NCBI RefSeq assembly: GCF_001742165.1
Contig: NZ_CP016442.1
Location: 1,054,001-1,118,000, forward strand
DNA length: 64,000 nucleotides
Direction of reading: 5' to 3'
DNA from: Burkholderia stabilis
GTDB lineage: Bacteria; Pseudomonadota; Gammaproteobacteria; Burkholderiales; Burkholderiaceae
The notes beneath the pieces were generated by a model that was not told the origin of the DNA, made no database searches, and worked only from the letters and a program-made list of their open reading frames with translations. Positions 26,996-36,793 of this stretch are shown in pieces (position 1 is the first letter of the stretch; each line of letters starts with the position of its first letter). The position numbers and the translations under genes are program-made.

Positions 26996-28705
26996 ATGAG
27001 CACCGAACGCAACGACGCCCCCGCGGCTTCCAATTTCATCCGCAACATCATCGACGACGACAACCGCACCGGCAAATGGGGCGGCCGCGTCGAGACGCGC
27101 TTCCCGCCCGAGCCGAACGGTTATCTGCACATCGGCCACGCCAAGAGCATCTGCCTGAACTTCAGCGTCGCGCGCGACTACGGCGGCGTGTGCCACCTGC
27201 GCTTCGACGACACGAACCCGGAAAAGGAAAGCGTCGAGTACGTCGACTCGATCGTCGACGCGGTGCGCTGGCTCGGTTTCGACTGGCGCAAGGACGCGGT
27301 CGACCACCAGTATTTCGCGAGCGACTACTACGACAAGCTGTACGAATTCGCCGAGCTGCTGATCAAGCGCGGCAAGGCCTACGTCGACAGCCAGAGCGCC
27401 GATGAAATGCGCGCGAACCGCGGCTCGCTGACCGAAGGCGGCAAGCCGTCGCCGTTCCGCGAGCGCACGCCCGAAGAGAACCTCGACCTGTTCCGCCGGA
27501 TGAAGGCAGGCGAGTTCAAGGAAGGCGAGCACGTGCTGCGCGCGAAGATCGACATGGCTTCGCCGAACATGAACATGCGCGACCCGGTGATCTACCGGAT
27601 CCGCTATGCGCACCACTACCGCACCGGCGACGCATGGTGCGTGTATCCGATGTACGACTACACGCACTGCATTTCGGATGCGCTCGAAGGCATCACGCAT
27701 TCGCTGTGCACGCTCGAATTCGAGGATCACCGCCCGCTGTACGACTGGGTGCTGAACGAACTCGCGGAAGCCGGCATGTTCACGCGCCCGCTGCCGCAAC
27801 AGATCGAATTCTCGCGGCTGAACCTCACGTACGCGATCACCAGCAAGCGCAAGCTGCTGCAGCTCGTCACCGAAGGCCACGTCGACGGCTGGGACGACCC
27901 GCGGATGCCGACGATCGTCGGCGTGCGCCGCCGCGGCTTCACGCCGGAGAGCATTCACCTGTTCTGCGAGCGGATCGGCGTGACGAAGATCGATTCGTGG
28001 ATCGACATGAGCATCTTCGAAGGCGCGCTGCGCGACGACCTCGACGACAAGGCAGCGCGCACGGTCGCGGTGCTCGACCCGCTGAAGCTCGTGATCGACA
28101 ACTATCCGGAAGACCTGGAAGAAGCGTGTACGGCGCCGGTGCATCCGCATCACCCGGAGCGCGGCGTGCGCACGTTCCCGATCTCGCGCGAGCTGTGGAT
28201 CGAGCGCGAGGATTTCGTCGAGAACCCGCCGAAGGGCTATTTCCGCCTGTTCCCGGGCAACAAGGTGCGCCTGCGCTACGGCTACGTGATCGAGTGCACG
28301 GGCTTCGACAAGGATGCCGACGGCAACGTGACGGCCGTGCACTGCAACTACTTCCCGGACAGCAAGTCGGGCACCGAAGGCGCGAACACGTACAAGGTCA
28401 AGGGCAACATCCACTGGGTCAGCGCGAAGCATGCGCAGCCGGCCGAAGTGCGAATCTACGACCGCCTGTTCAAGGAGCCGCATCCGGACGCGGGCGGCGC
28501 GAACTTCCTCGAAGCGCTGAACCCCGATTCGAAGAAGATCGTGCAGGCGTACGTCGAGCCGGGCAACGACGACATCGCACCGGAAACGCGTCTGCAGTTC
28601 GAGCGGCATGGTTACTTCGTTGCCGACCGTGTCGATTCGAAGCCGGGCAAGCCGGTGTTCAACCGGATCGTCGGGCTGCGCGACAGCTGGGGCAAGCCGG
28701 CCTGA
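26996..28705 (+). CDS. glnS: glutamine--tRNA ligase
   Basis: A 569-residue class I synthetase of the GlnRS type. The HIGH motif is in [15 protein letters not shown] near residue 45, and the KMSKS-equivalent is [10 protein letters not shown]. The C-terminal anticodon-binding beta-barrels are present ([25 protein letters not shown]). Full length, so the cell charges tRNA-Gln directly at least in part. It is followed by a strong bidirectional terminator. The 252 bp before it, shared with the divergent glycine-zipper gene, holds no other gene. Confidence 0.97.
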   Translation: MSTERNDAPAASNFIRNIIDDDNRTGKWGGRVETRFPPEPNGYLHIGHAKSICLNFSVARDYGGVCHLRFDDTNPEKESVEYVDSIVDAVRWLGFDWRKDAVDHQYFASDYYDKLYEFAELLIKRGKAYVDSQSADEMRANRGSLTEGGKPSPFRERTPEENLDLFRRMKAGEFKEGEHVLRAKIDMASPNMNMRDPVIYRIRYAHHYRTGDAWCVYPMYDYTHCISDALEGITHSLCTLEFEDHRPLYDWVLNELAEAGMFTRPLPQQIEFSRLNLTYAITSKRKLLQLVTEGHVDGWDDPRMPTIVGVRRRGFTPESIHLFCERIGVTKIDSWIDMSIFEGALRDDLDDKAARTVAVLDPLKLVIDNYPEDLEEACTAPVHPHHPERGVRTFPISRELWIEREDFVENPPKGYFRLFPGNKVRLRYGYVIECTGFDKDADGNVTAVHCNYFPDSKSGTEGANTYKVKGNIHWVSAKHAQPAEVRIYDRLFKEPHPDAGGANFLEALNPDSKKIVQAYVEPGNDDIAPETRLQFERHGYFVADRVDSKPGKPVFNRIVGLRDSWGKPA

Positions 28706-28746
28706 CGGCCTGCTCCGCGCGCGGTGCACGGCATCGCGCAACGACA

Positions 28747-28774
28747 AAAAAACCGGCTCGAGGGCCGGTTTTTT
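28747..28774. terminator. bidirectional rho-independent terminator
   Basis: An 11-bp stem (28747-28757 with 28764-28774), GC-rich at the loop end and flanked by A7 on the left and T6 on the right, makes a good terminator for glnS on the plus strand and for the Nudix gene on the minus strand. Confidence 0.88.
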
Positions 28775-28831
28775 CATGGGTGCGCCGATTGGGGCAGCGA
28801 TGCGAAGCGGCAGCAACGCCGTCGCTCACAT

Positions 28832-29302
28832 TCACACCCCCGACAACCGCCGATGCAGATCCGCCAGCGACAGCTTCGTGCGAAACAGCCGCGCGAGGCT
28901 GCGGCTCGCATACGCGTCGATATCGCCCGGCACGGTCCAGCGGTACGCATCCATCTCGGGGATCATCGAGCCGTCGCGACGGCTCGGGAACAGCGACGTG
29001 CACGTGCAGTGCGCGGGATCGATCTCGCCGTCCGCCACCTGCACCGCGAACAGGTGCAGGTCCTTGTCGTGCCGGTAAGCGAAGCGGCCGAGATCGAGCA
29101 GCCGGGCCGGCGCGAATTCGATGCCGGTTTCCTCGAGCAGCTCCCGCAGCGCCGCGTCGGCCGGCGTCTCGCCGGGCTCGCCTTGCCCCTTCGGGATGTC
29201 CCAGTGCGTGGTGTCCGTCGCATGCGCGAGGAACACGCGGCCGGCCGCATCGAGAATCACGACGCCGCACGACACCGTGCGCGGCGCGCCGCCCCGCTTC
29301 AT
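28832..29302 (-). CDS. Nudix hydrolase (Ap4A-hydrolase-like)
   Basis: A 156-residue Nudix protein. The box GEPGETPADAALRELLEETG is intact with both catalytic Glu. The N-terminal CGVVILDA and WDIPKGQGE resemble bis(5'-nucleosyl)-tetraphosphatase-type enzymes, but the substrate is not determined by the sequence. Start ATG 29302. It follows the surface-antigen-like gene by 11 bp and may share its transcript. Confidence 0.87.
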   Translation of the reverse strand: MKRGGAPRTVSCGVVILDAAGRVFLAHATDTTHWDIPKGQGEPGETPADAALRELLEETGIEFAPARLLDLGRFAYRHDKDLHLFAVQVADGEIDPAHCTCTSLFPSRRDGSMIPEMDAYRWTVPGDIDAYASRSLARLFRTKLSLADLHRRLSGV

Positions 29303-29313
29303 CACACGCGTGC

Positions 29314-29700
29314 TCAGTGCTTCTGCAGCTGCCACTTGCCCGCGGCCGTCTTGCAGTAGACCGGCTTGAGGGTCATCGTCTGGCCTTTCGCGGTGATGTC
29401 CGTGGTGATTTGACGGCAGGTCTTGCCGTCCGTCTCGGTCGTGGTCGGCGTGAGCTTCGCTTCGATCTGCGTACGGCTGCCGCTGTTCTGCCACGTGGTG
29501 GTTTCGCCGTCCTTGCCTTCGTCGCGCACCTTCTCGGCGGCCTTCGACAGCGACGCCGTGTCGGCCTTGCTGAAATAGCTGAGCGGCGTGTTGGTCAGGA
29601 AGTTCAGGTTGTTCTGCGCATGGGCGGGCAGCATCGCGGCTGCGCACGCGGCGCCGGCCAGCACACGCGTGACGATGGAAAGGGATGCACGCATCGACAT
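29314..29700 (-). CDS. secreted protein with RT0821/Lpp0805-type surface-antigen domain
   Basis: A 128-residue protein with a signal peptide (basic start, hydrophobic Ala-rich core, likely cleavage after PAHA). The mature part has the pattern TWQNSGSRTQ, KTCRQITTDI and PVYCKTAAGKWQL, which resembles the C-terminal half of rickettsial/legionella-type surface antigens. Two Cys could form a disulphide. The function is unknown. The start is preceded by AAGGAGAACAAC. Confidence 0.65.
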   Translation of the reverse strand: MSMRASLSIVTRVLAGAACAAAMLPAHAQNNLNFLTNTPLSYFSKADTASLSKAAEKVRDEGKDGETTTWQNSGSRTQIEAKLTPTTTETDGKTCRQITTDITAKGQTMTLKPVYCKTAAGKWQLQKH

Positions 29701-29808
29701 GTTGTTCTCCTTGGATGTTCGGTCGAACGGCGTGGCCCATGCCGGCGAACCGGCACGCGCCACGCCCGTCAGCGAGCGAGCATAGCATGCGTGCCGGATG
29801 TGGCGCTT

Positions 29809-31194
29809 TTAGCGGGCCGCCTGCGTCGACCCGGGTTGATATCCGTCAGTCAGCGTGCCCAGGAATGCGATCACGTCCTTGATCTCGGCCGCGTTCAGCG
29901 CCGGCTGCTCGCCGCGCTTGCGGTCGAACGGCGGCTCGCGATTGATGTTCGGCCAGTAACGCTTCGGCAAATCGTCGTAGATCTGCGCCTTGCCGTGCAC
30001 GACCGGATAGAACTTCTCCGGATGAATGTCGCGCTCGACGTAGAAGCGCATCACGTCTTCCAGCGAGTGATACACGCCGTTGTGGAAGAAAGTCTTGCGC
30101 AGCGCGACGTTGCGCAGCGAAGGCGTGCGGAACAGCCCGCAGAATTCGTCGCGCCCCTTCAGGTCGGTGCGCTCGGGGCCGCAGGCGCCGAGATCGTAAA
30201 AGCGCGGATCGCGATTGACGGGCAGCGCGCGGTTGCGCGGCACCGCGATCGCGATCAGCCCGAAATCGCTGAACTGCGGCGGCGTGCCGTCGAGCGCGCG
30301 CTGGCTGATGTGGCAACTCGCGCAATTGCCCTTCTTCTCGTCGTTGAACAACTGCAGCCCGCGCAATTCGGTCGGCGTGAGCTGCGCGTGGCCGGCGAGA
30401 TACGCGTCGTACTTGCTCGTGTACGGCGAGAACAGCTCGGGCGTCTGCTCGAACGTCTCGAGCGCGCGCAGCACGGCCTTGAACGTGGCCGCGTCGTCGT
30501 CGAGCACCTTCACGCCGAACACCGCGAGGAACTCGTCCGCATACGGCGCGGCCTTCACCGCCTGCGCAACCTTCGCGGGCGAGCTGTTCATCTCGAACGG
30601 CGACGTGAGCGGGATGCGCGCCTGCTCGGCGCCCGTGTCGACGCGGCCGTCCCATGTGAGGCCGCCCGTCGGGCCTGCGTCGACGCTCTCGTCGCCTTCG
30701 TCGTCGGAGTCGTGGAAGTGCTCGGTGAACTGCGGCACGCCCTGCAGATACTTCAGCGACGGCACCGCGCGAAAACCCGCGCGCTTCATGTCGTCGCCGC
30801 CGAATTGCACGGCCAGCGCATTGGGTGGCCCGAACGCGTGCTCGGGACTGTGACACGACGCGCACGCCAGCTTGCCGGAACCTGACAGCGTAGGGTCAAA
30901 GAAAAGTTGCTTGCCGAGCGCCGTCATCCGGCGCACGCCTTCGTAAACTTGTGCACGCGTCTGCGGCTGGTTCGTTTCGACCACGGGCACGCTTGCGGAA
31001 ACCGTTGCGGACGCATCCATCTTCGCAGCGTGCGGCGCACTCGCCGCGCTCGCGGCCGGTGCGGACGGCGTGCCCGCACCCGGCTGTCCGTCGCAGCCGG
31101 CAAGGGTTGCAAGCGTGGTGGCCAGCGCGAGCGCGCCGGTCAGATGCAGCCACGAACGCGCAAACGCGCCGGCTGTCGGTTGGCGAGGCTTCAT
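29809..31194 (-). CDS. dihaem cytochrome c peroxidase (MauG/CCP family) lipoprotein
   Basis: A 461-residue exported protein. The signal peptide ends in a lipobox with Cys34, followed by an Ala/Pro/Ser-rich linker to about residue 78. Two haem c attachment sites CASCH lie at 111-115 and 291-295, the arrangement of bacterial dihaem peroxidases. GKQLFFDPTLSGSGKLACAS and FRTPSLRNVALRKTFFHNG are family landmarks. It would reduce peroxide in the periplasm with electrons from a cytochrome c or modify a partner protein as MauG does. Divergent from the acid phosphatase gene across 225 bp. Confidence 0.92.
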   Translation of the reverse strand: MKPRQPTAGAFARSWLHLTGALALATTLATLAGCDGQPGAGTPSAPAASAASAPHAAKMDASATVSASVPVVETNQPQTRAQVYEGVRRMTALGKQLFFDPTLSGSGKLACASCHSPEHAFGPPNALAVQFGGDDMKRAGFRAVPSLKYLQGVPQFTEHFHDSDDEGDESVDAGPTGGLTWDGRVDTGAEQARIPLTSPFEMNSSPAKVAQAVKAAPYADEFLAVFGVKVLDDDAATFKAVLRALETFEQTPELFSPYTSKYDAYLAGHAQLTPTELRGLQLFNDEKKGNCASCHISQRALDGTPPQFSDFGLIAIAVPRNRALPVNRDPRFYDLGACGPERTDLKGRDEFCGLFRTPSLRNVALRKTFFHNGVYHSLEDVMRFYVERDIHPEKFYPVVHGKAQIYDDLPKRYWPNINREPPFDRKRGEQPALNAAEIKDVIAFLGTLTDGYQPGSTQAAR

Positions 31195-31419
31195 CGATTC
31201 GTCGGAAAGTGGGTCCAGGAGCGGCCGGAGTTTATGTCAGCCGCATGACCGTTCCATGACGGCCCACCGACAGGCAATCGAAAGGACGCCTACACCCGCC
31301 TGTCAAATCGCACCCTCAAAATACTTTCAGCCGGACATGCCACGGTCACCTCCGAGAACCGGCGGCGCACGGATGCTCCGGTTCCCCACGCGACAAGAGA
31401 GAGATAGAGAGTACAACGC

Positions 31420-33006
31420 ATGAAAAACCACGCCTGGATTCGCTTTACACCGATCGCCATCGCCGCGGCCGCCGCCCTCACCGCCTGCGGCGGCGACGAC
31501 GTGCAGCAGCAAGGCCTGTCGACGGTGAAGAACGTCGTCGTGATCTATGCGGAAAACCGCAGCTTCGACAACCTGTACGGCAACTTCCCGGGTGCGAACG
31601 GCCTGCAGAACGTGACGGCCGCGAGCGCGCAGCAGAAGGACCGCAACGGCCAGCCGCTCGCGACGCTGCCGAAGGTCTGGGGCGGCCTGACCGCGAAGGG
31701 CGTGACGCCCGCCGTGACCGAGGCGATGACGGCCAACCTGCCGAACGCGCCGTTCGCGATCGACGATCCGAGCGGCTTCAACACGCCGATGAGCGTGACG
31801 ACGCGCGACCTGTATCACCGCTTCTACGAGAACCAGATGCAGATCAACGGCGGCAAGAACGACATGTTCGCCGCATGGGCCGATTCGGGCGGCCTGGTGA
31901 TGGGCCACTACACGCCGGACGCGACGAAGCTGCCGCTGTGGAAGATCGCGCAGCAGTTCACGCTGGCCGACAACTTCTTCATGGGCGCATTCGGCGGCTC
32001 GTTCCTGAACCACCAGTACCTGATCTGCGCGTGCGCGCCGTTCTACGCGAACGCGGACAAGAGCCCGGCCGCCGGTTCGATCTCGGCCGTCGGCGCCGAC
32101 GGCAAGTCGCTGCAGCTCGCGAGCAACTCGCCGGCTTCGGCGCTCGACGGCATTCCGAAGTTCGTGAACTCGGGCAACCTGACGCCCGACTTCTACGCGA
32201 TCAACACGATGCAGCCGCCGTACCAGCCGAGCGGCAACAAGGCGGCTTCGGGCGGCGACCCGAACCTCGCCGATCCGAACGCCGCATCGACGCTGCCGCC
32301 GCAGACGCAACAGAACATCGGCGACCTGCTGACCAACGCCGGCGTGTCGTGGGCATGGTACGGCGGCGCGTGGAACCAGGCGCTGCAGGCTGCGCAAAGC
32401 GGCACGGCGAACGTGATCTACGGCCCGAACATGACGGCGCCGAACTTCCAGCCGCACCACCAGCCGTTCAACTACTACGCGAACCAGGCACCGGGCAGCA
32501 CGAGCCGCGCGCAGCACTTGCTCGACGGCGGCACCGACGGCAGCGAGTTCCTCAAGGCGATCGACGCGGGCACGCTGCCGCAAGTCGCGTTCTACAAGCC
32601 GCAGGGCAACCTGAACGAACACGCGGGTTACACGGACGTGTCGAGCGGCGACCAGCACATCGCGAACCTGATCGCGCACCTGCAGGCCAGCCCGCAGTGG
32701 AAGAACATGGTCGTGGTCGTCACGTACGACGAAAACGGCGGCTTCTGGGATCACGTGTCGCCGCCGAAGGGCGATCGCTGGGGCCCGGGCACGCGGATTC
32801 CGGCACTCATCGTGTCGCCGTTCTCGAAGAAGGGCTTCGTCGACCACACGCAATACGACACGGCGTCGATCCTGCGCTTCATCACGCGTCGCTTCTCGCT
32901 GCCGCGCCTCACGGGCCTGCAGCAGCGCGACGATGCGCTGAAGGCCAACGGCGCGCAGCCGATGGGCGACCTGACGAACGCGCTCGCACTGTCGCCGAAC
33001 CTGTAA
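31420..33006 (+). CDS. acpA: acid phosphatase / phospholipase-C-like phosphoesterase (AcpA type)
   Basis: A 528-residue exported phosphoesterase family protein. A signal peptide with a lipobox-like LTACGG (Cys about residue 23) is followed by the metal-site motif YAENRSFDNLYGNFPG. Other landmarks are MGAFGGSFLNHQYLICACAP, EHAGYTDVSSGDQH and VTYDENGGFWDHV. It cleaves phosphomonoesters or phospholipid head groups outside the cytoplasm. The AcpA symbol follows Burkholderia/Francisella usage. A strong terminator follows 45 bp after the stop. Confidence 0.88.
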   Translation: MKNHAWIRFTPIAIAAAAALTACGGDDVQQQGLSTVKNVVVIYAENRSFDNLYGNFPGANGLQNVTAASAQQKDRNGQPLATLPKVWGGLTAKGVTPAVTEAMTANLPNAPFAIDDPSGFNTPMSVTTRDLYHRFYENQMQINGGKNDMFAAWADSGGLVMGHYTPDATKLPLWKIAQQFTLADNFFMGAFGGSFLNHQYLICACAPFYANADKSPAAGSISAVGADGKSLQLASNSPASALDGIPKFVNSGNLTPDFYAINTMQPPYQPSGNKAASGGDPNLADPNAASTLPPQTQQNIGDLLTNAGVSWAWYGGAWNQALQAAQSGTANVIYGPNMTAPNFQPHHQPFNYYANQAPGSTSRAQHLLDGGTDGSEFLKAIDAGTLPQVAFYKPQGNLNEHAGYTDVSSGDQHIANLIAHLQASPQWKNMVVVVTYDENGGFWDHVSPPKGDRWGPGTRIPALIVSPFSKKGFVDHTQYDTASILRFITRRFSLPRLTGLQQRDDALKANGAQPMGDLTNALALSPNL

Positions 33007-33051
33007 CGGCATCGCAGCGTCGGGGCCGGCTGCTGTCGGCTCCGACGAACG

Positions 33052-33078
33052 AAGGGCGGCCTCACGGCCGCCCTTTTT
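33052..33078. terminator. rho-independent terminator after acid phosphatase gene
   Basis: A 9-bp stem (33052-33060 with 33067-33075), six of whose pairs are GC, ends in T5. It probably also acts for the porin gene on the other strand, since the A side of the stem is A-rich. Confidence 0.85.
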
Positions 33079-33106
33079 CATGGTTGCGCGTGACCGCCTC
33101 GCTTCG

Positions 33107-34585
33107 TCACCAGCCGTACTTCAACTCGACGCCGACGTAATCGGCGTTGTGCCCGCCCGCCTGCCGGATCGCGTCGCCGACCTGGAAATGCACGGCCTCG
33201 ATCGCGCCGATCAGGTTCGCGGCGATCGTCCAGTCCGCCCGCAACTGCACGTACATCCCCGTCCACAATCCGCCCTTGCCGGCCGTGCCCGGCACCACGG
33301 CGTTGCCCTGCTGGTAGACGGCATCGCCGGTCGTCTCGCGCCACTGGAAACCGAGCGCACCGAGCAGCGACAGGTTCGGCGCCGGCTTCAGCGTCACCGA
33401 CGGCTTCACGTGAATCAGGTTCGAGTAGCCGGTAAAGCCGGCGAGCGTGAAGTAATACCCGTTCGGGAACAGCGGGTTGAAGGTGCCGACGCGGCCGTCG
33501 TGCGGATGCCGGTCACCCGATGTCGCGTCCACCTGCAGCGCGACACGCGGCGACCACGGCGCGTCGAGCCGGTAGCCGGCGATCGAGCCGACCGCCCATG
33601 CGCGAATCGTGCTGCTGCCGACCGTCCCCGTCTGCAGCATCGTTTCGAGATCCCAGTCGAAGCGTCCGTGCGTACCCGTGTAGCGCAGGTCCCACACGTC
33701 GCGGCGCTCGGCGCCGCTCGCATCGAGAAACCGCGCGTTGCTGCGGTTGTAGCGCGACCAGTAACCGGACAGGTCGCCCGGCCCCACCGACTGCCGCTCG
33801 AAGCGCACGCCGCTGAACGTGAGGTCGCGGTTCGACACGTCGTCGAACGTGGACATGGTGCGGTTCTGCACGGGCTGCGTCGCGTAAGCGATGAAGCGCC
33901 ACTTTTGATATTCATAGTCGGCCCATACCGCATCGAACGCCTGCCGCACGTTCGGGCCGTCGCGCGCCGCAATGAAACGCTGCAAGTCGAACGCCATCTC
34001 CTGGCGACCGACGCGGAACTTGAACGTGCCGCCGCCGAGCGCGCCCGTGTAGGTCGCGAACGCCTGCTCGAGATCGAGCGGGTTCCTGTCGACCGGCGAA
34101 ATCGTGTTCTTGCCGTACGCGCGATCGTCCTGCAACTGCACGAAGAATTGCCAGTGCTGGCCGAGATGCGCATCGGCATGCACTTCGACGCGCTGGATCA
34201 GGTACGTATCCGATTGCGCGGAGCCGATCCCGAACAGCGGCGCATCGTTGGTCTCCAGGCGCTCGCGCAGGTTCACGCCGAGCGACAGATAGGATGCCGG
34301 ATCGTTGCCGAGCGGAATGTATTTCAAGCCGTCGAACGGCGCACGCGGCACGCACGGATTCGCGAGCACCGACCAGTCTTCCTGCCAGCGGTTGAACAGC
34401 ACGGTCGGGCGCTTCACCGTGCATGTGGGCGCGGCGCCGTCCGCGGCCGATGTCGATGTCGATGTCGATGTCGATGTCGTCGCCGCTTGCGCGAACACGG
34501 CATCGCTTCCCGCAAGCAACAACCCTGCAACGACCGACGCGCGGGCAGCGCGATCGAAGCGGCGAACCCTTGCTGTTGCGGTCAT
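33107..34585 (-). CDS. alginate-export-type outer-membrane porin
   Basis: A 492-residue protein with a signal peptide (likely cleavage after VFAQA) and a long beta-barrel of alternating aromatic and polar strands ending in GVELKYGW, a C-terminal aromatic typical of outer-membrane proteins. KYIPLGNDPASYLSLGVNLRE and FKFRVGRQEMAFDLQRFIA are hallmarks of the alginate_exp family. Many members are solute channels rather than alginate exporters. A Thr-Ser repeat sits just after the signal peptide. Start chosen at ATG 34585 (AGGG upstream); ATG 34606 is an alternative. Last gene of the leftward XapX-amidohydrolase operon, 104 bp after the YoaK gene. Confidence 0.83.
   Translation of the reverse strand: MTATARVRRFDRAARASVVAGLLLAGSDAVFAQAATTSTSTSTSTSAADGAAPTCTVKRPTVLFNRWQEDWSVLANPCVPRAPFDGLKYIPLGNDPASYLSLGVNLRERLETNDAPLFGIGSAQSDTYLIQRVEVHADAHLGQHWQFFVQLQDDRAYGKNTISPVDRNPLDLEQAFATYTGALGGGTFKFRVGRQEMAFDLQRFIAARDGPNVRQAFDAVWADYEYQKWRFIAYATQPVQNRTMSTFDDVSNRDLTFSGVRFERQSVGPGDLSGYWSRYNRSNARFLDASGAERRDVWDLRYTGTHGRFDWDLETMLQTGTVGSSTIRAWAVGSIAGYRLDAPWSPRVALQVDATSGDRHPHDGRVGTFNPLFPNGYYFTLAGFTGYSNLIHVKPSVTLKPAPNLSLLGALGFQWRETTGDAVYQQGNAVVPGTAGKGGLWTGMYVQLRADWTIAANLIGAIEAVHFQVGDAIRQAGGHNADYVGVELKYGW
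34449..34478. repeat. five tandem copies of the hexamer GATGTC inside the porin gene
   Basis: Five perfect copies encode a Thr-Ser repeat (STSTSTSTST) just behind the signal peptide of the porin. Copy changes would alter linker length by two residues without breaking the frame. Confidence 0.9.
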
Positions 34586-34689
34586 CGCGATACCCTGCCC
34601 GCTCATCGCGGCGATCCGCTCGCGACCGCCTGCGTCAACTCGGCCCGCTTGCCGCACGCGCATGCGCCCCGTCCTTCCATGCCGCACGA

Positions 34690-35385
34690 TCATGCATGCT
34701 CCTGCGTAGCGGTACGAGCAGCCATCCCCGCACACGCCGCCAGCACCGCGAGCGCACCGGCCGGCACGAGCAGCGCCCAGAACCCGACATGGCGAAAACC
34801 CAGCGCGCCGCACGCCGCGCCCAGCGCGAACGCGACGATCGCCGGCCACATCTTGCTAAAGCGTGCCCGCGCAGCCGCACGCGCACTGTCGGCCGTGCCG
34901 GCGGACAGCAGGTCAACGACGTCGAGAATGGCCTGCGTGACGTTGCCGGTCATCACCGTGTTCGGCACGCCGGCGCGCGCGATCACGCGCGGATGCGCAT
35001 TCTGCACGCCCATCGCGAACGTGCCGACGATGCCGGCCACCAGCACCGGCAGGCTGTCCGATTGCGTGACGGGCGTCGCCCACACACCGGCCGCGCAGAA
35101 GCCGAGCAGCAGCACGGCCTGCACCGCGTGCAGCGCGCGCGTGCCCTGCCATGCGGGCCGCCCGGCCAGCGCGCGCGCGATCAGGCTGCTCGCGACGACA
35201 CCGCACACGAACGCGGGAAACACGCTGAGCTTCAGCAGGATGCCCTGCCCGAAGCCCGCGACGCCCGCGCCGATCAGCACGAAGTTGCCGGTCACGTGCG
35301 CGGTGAACAGCCCGAACAGCGCGACGAAGCTCAGCGTATCGACGAAGCCGGCCACCGCGGCGAGGATCGTGTCTTCGTGCTTCAT
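34690..35385 (-). CDS. YoaK/DUF1275-family membrane protein
   Basis: A 231-residue protein with about six hydrophobic segments. FVDTLSFVALFGLFTAHVTGN and VQNAHPRVIARAGVPNTVMTGNVTQ are the recognised DUF1275 motifs. The role of the family is unknown; transport is suspected. Its start overlaps the stop of the VOC gene by 4 bp, so it is translationally coupled within the six-gene leftward operon. Confidence 0.9.
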   Translation of the reverse strand: MKHEDTILAAVAGFVDTLSFVALFGLFTAHVTGNFVLIGAGVAGFGQGILLKLSVFPAFVCGVVASSLIARALAGRPAWQGTRALHAVQAVLLLGFCAAGVWATPVTQSDSLPVLVAGIVGTFAMGVQNAHPRVIARAGVPNTVMTGNVTQAILDVVDLLSAGTADSARAAARARFSKMWPAIVAFALGAACGALGFRHVGFWALLVPAGALAVLAACAGMAARTATQEHA

Positions 35386-36296
35386 CGCGCGGCGCCCGCG
35401 TGGATCTCCGCGATATAGCCGCCCGGGAACTGGACCACCGCCGCGTCGCGCCCGTCCGCCGTGTACGGCGGCACGAGCACGGTCACGCCCGCGGCCTGCG
35501 CCTTCTTCAGCGTCGCGGCGAGGTCGGGCACTTCGTAGCCGGTCATCTCGTGCCCGTACGGGTAAGGCAGATGGCCGTCCGTCACGAGCACCGTCATCTT
35601 GCCGAAACCCGACGTGATGCGAATGCGGCGATAGGTGTCGTTCGGCCGGCCGATCTCGATGCCGGGCGCTTTCAGGTTGTCGGACACCACCTTGCCGTTC
35701 GAGAACTTGACGAAGTCATGCACGAACTTGCGCACGCTCTGCGGCGATACGTACACGCGGTTCTCGGGAATCGTCTGCAGCGCGTCGTAGTTCGGCGCCT
35801 GCGTGTGCCAGTAGAGCTGCATCTTCACGCCGCCCGTCCACGCGATCACCACATCGCGGCCGATCGGGTCGGGGAACGTGTCGACGATCACGTCCGCGCC
35901 GTGCTCGCGCGCCGCCTTCACCGCCGCATCCATGTCGGTCACGAGATAACCGGTGCGCTCCGCGCCGAACGGCCAGGGCACCGGCGTCTTGAAGCCGAAC
36001 ACGGAGATCGAGCCGGCCGGCGTGAACACGAGCTGCGACATCGTCTGGCTCGGCGTCGGCGTGACCTGGAACACGCCCTGCTTCGACTTGCTGCCGCCGA
36101 ACGTTGCGACAAAGCTGTCGGTGAAGCGGTCGAAATCCTCGGGTGCGACGTACACGTGCGTCGTGTCGTACTGCGGGCCGACGGCCAGCGTCGGCGTGGC
36201 CGCCAGCGGCACCGGCGGCTTCGCGAACGCGGCCGGCGCCGCGACGAGACCGGTGGCGAGCGCAAGCGCGAGCAAGGCGGAACGAATGGGTTTCAT
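35382..36296 (-). CDS. exported VOC (glyoxalase/bleomycin-resistance fold) protein
   Basis: A 304-residue protein with a clear signal peptide (MKPIRS then an Ala/Leu-rich core, cleavage after AFA). Two VOC modules are visible: the first begins near YDTTHVYVAPEDFDRF, the second near NRVYVSPQSVRKFVHDF. The end, VVQFPGGYIAEIH, is a typical metal-ligand strand. Most VOC enzymes are cytoplasmic, so export is notable. The start is preceded by AAGGAA. The function may be detoxification of an aldehyde or binding of a small molecule in the periplasm, inferred only from fold. Confidence 0.82.
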   Translation of the reverse strand: MKPIRSALLALALATGLVAAPAAFAKPPVPLAATPTLAVGPQYDTTHVYVAPEDFDRFTDSFVATFGGSKSKQGVFQVTPTPSQTMSQLVFTPAGSISVFGFKTPVPWPFGAERTGYLVTDMDAAVKAAREHGADVIVDTFPDPIGRDVVIAWTGGVKMQLYWHTQAPNYDALQTIPENRVYVSPQSVRKFVHDFVKFSNGKVVSDNLKAPGIEIGRPNDTYRRIRITSGFGKMTVLVTDGHLPYPYGHEMTGYEVPDLAATLKKAQAAGVTVLVPPYTADGRDAAVVQFPGGYIAEIHAGAAR

Positions 36297-36336
36297 GACG
36301 GGGTTTCCTTGTTGTTTCATCGAATGGTGCGGCAGG

Positions 36337-36792
36337 TCACGCACGGCTGTCGCCGGCCGGATGCTTCGCATCGGCGAGCACGGTCGCGAGCACGAGTGCG
36401 GCGATCAGCCCGAGATGCTCGAAAAAGCTGTTGAGCGCCATGAAACGTTCGGCGCCCGTGTGGTTCCAGAAATCGTTCGCCACCATCATCGCGACGAGCG
36501 TCAGCATGCCGAGGCTGCCGGCGCCGAGCCACGTGAAGCGGCGCAACACCACGCATAGCGAGCCGGCGATCTCGACCACGATCGCCAGCGCCGCCCAGAG
36601 CGCGGCCGGATGCAGGCCGAAATGCGCCTGCTCGGCAACCGCGCCGTCGAAGTCCAGCGCCTTCGCGACGCCGCCGATCAGATAGGCGGACACCAGCGCC
36701 AGACGCACGAGCGGCAGGACCCACGGCTGCGACAGCAGCGCGCGGATCCATGCCGGATTGCCGAAGCCGCCGGAATGGGTCGGGGCCGCCAT
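36337..36792 (-). CDS. DoxX-family membrane protein
   Basis: A 151-residue protein with four hydrophobic segments. ALVSAYLIGGVAKALDFDGAV and the end region NSFFEHLGLIAALVLATVL match the DoxX/DoxD family, linked in some bacteria to thiosulfate, quinone or redox stress functions. The ATG lies one base after the amidohydrolase stop, so translation is probably coupled. 40 bp to the VOC gene. Confidence 0.87.
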   Translation of the reverse strand: MAAPTHSGGFGNPAWIRALLSQPWVLPLVRLALVSAYLIGGVAKALDFDGAVAEQAHFGLHPAALWAALAIVVEIAGSLCVVLRRFTWLGAGSLGMLTLVAMMVANDFWNHTGAERFMALNSFFEHLGLIAALVLATVLADAKHPAGDSRA

Positions 36793-36793
36793 G

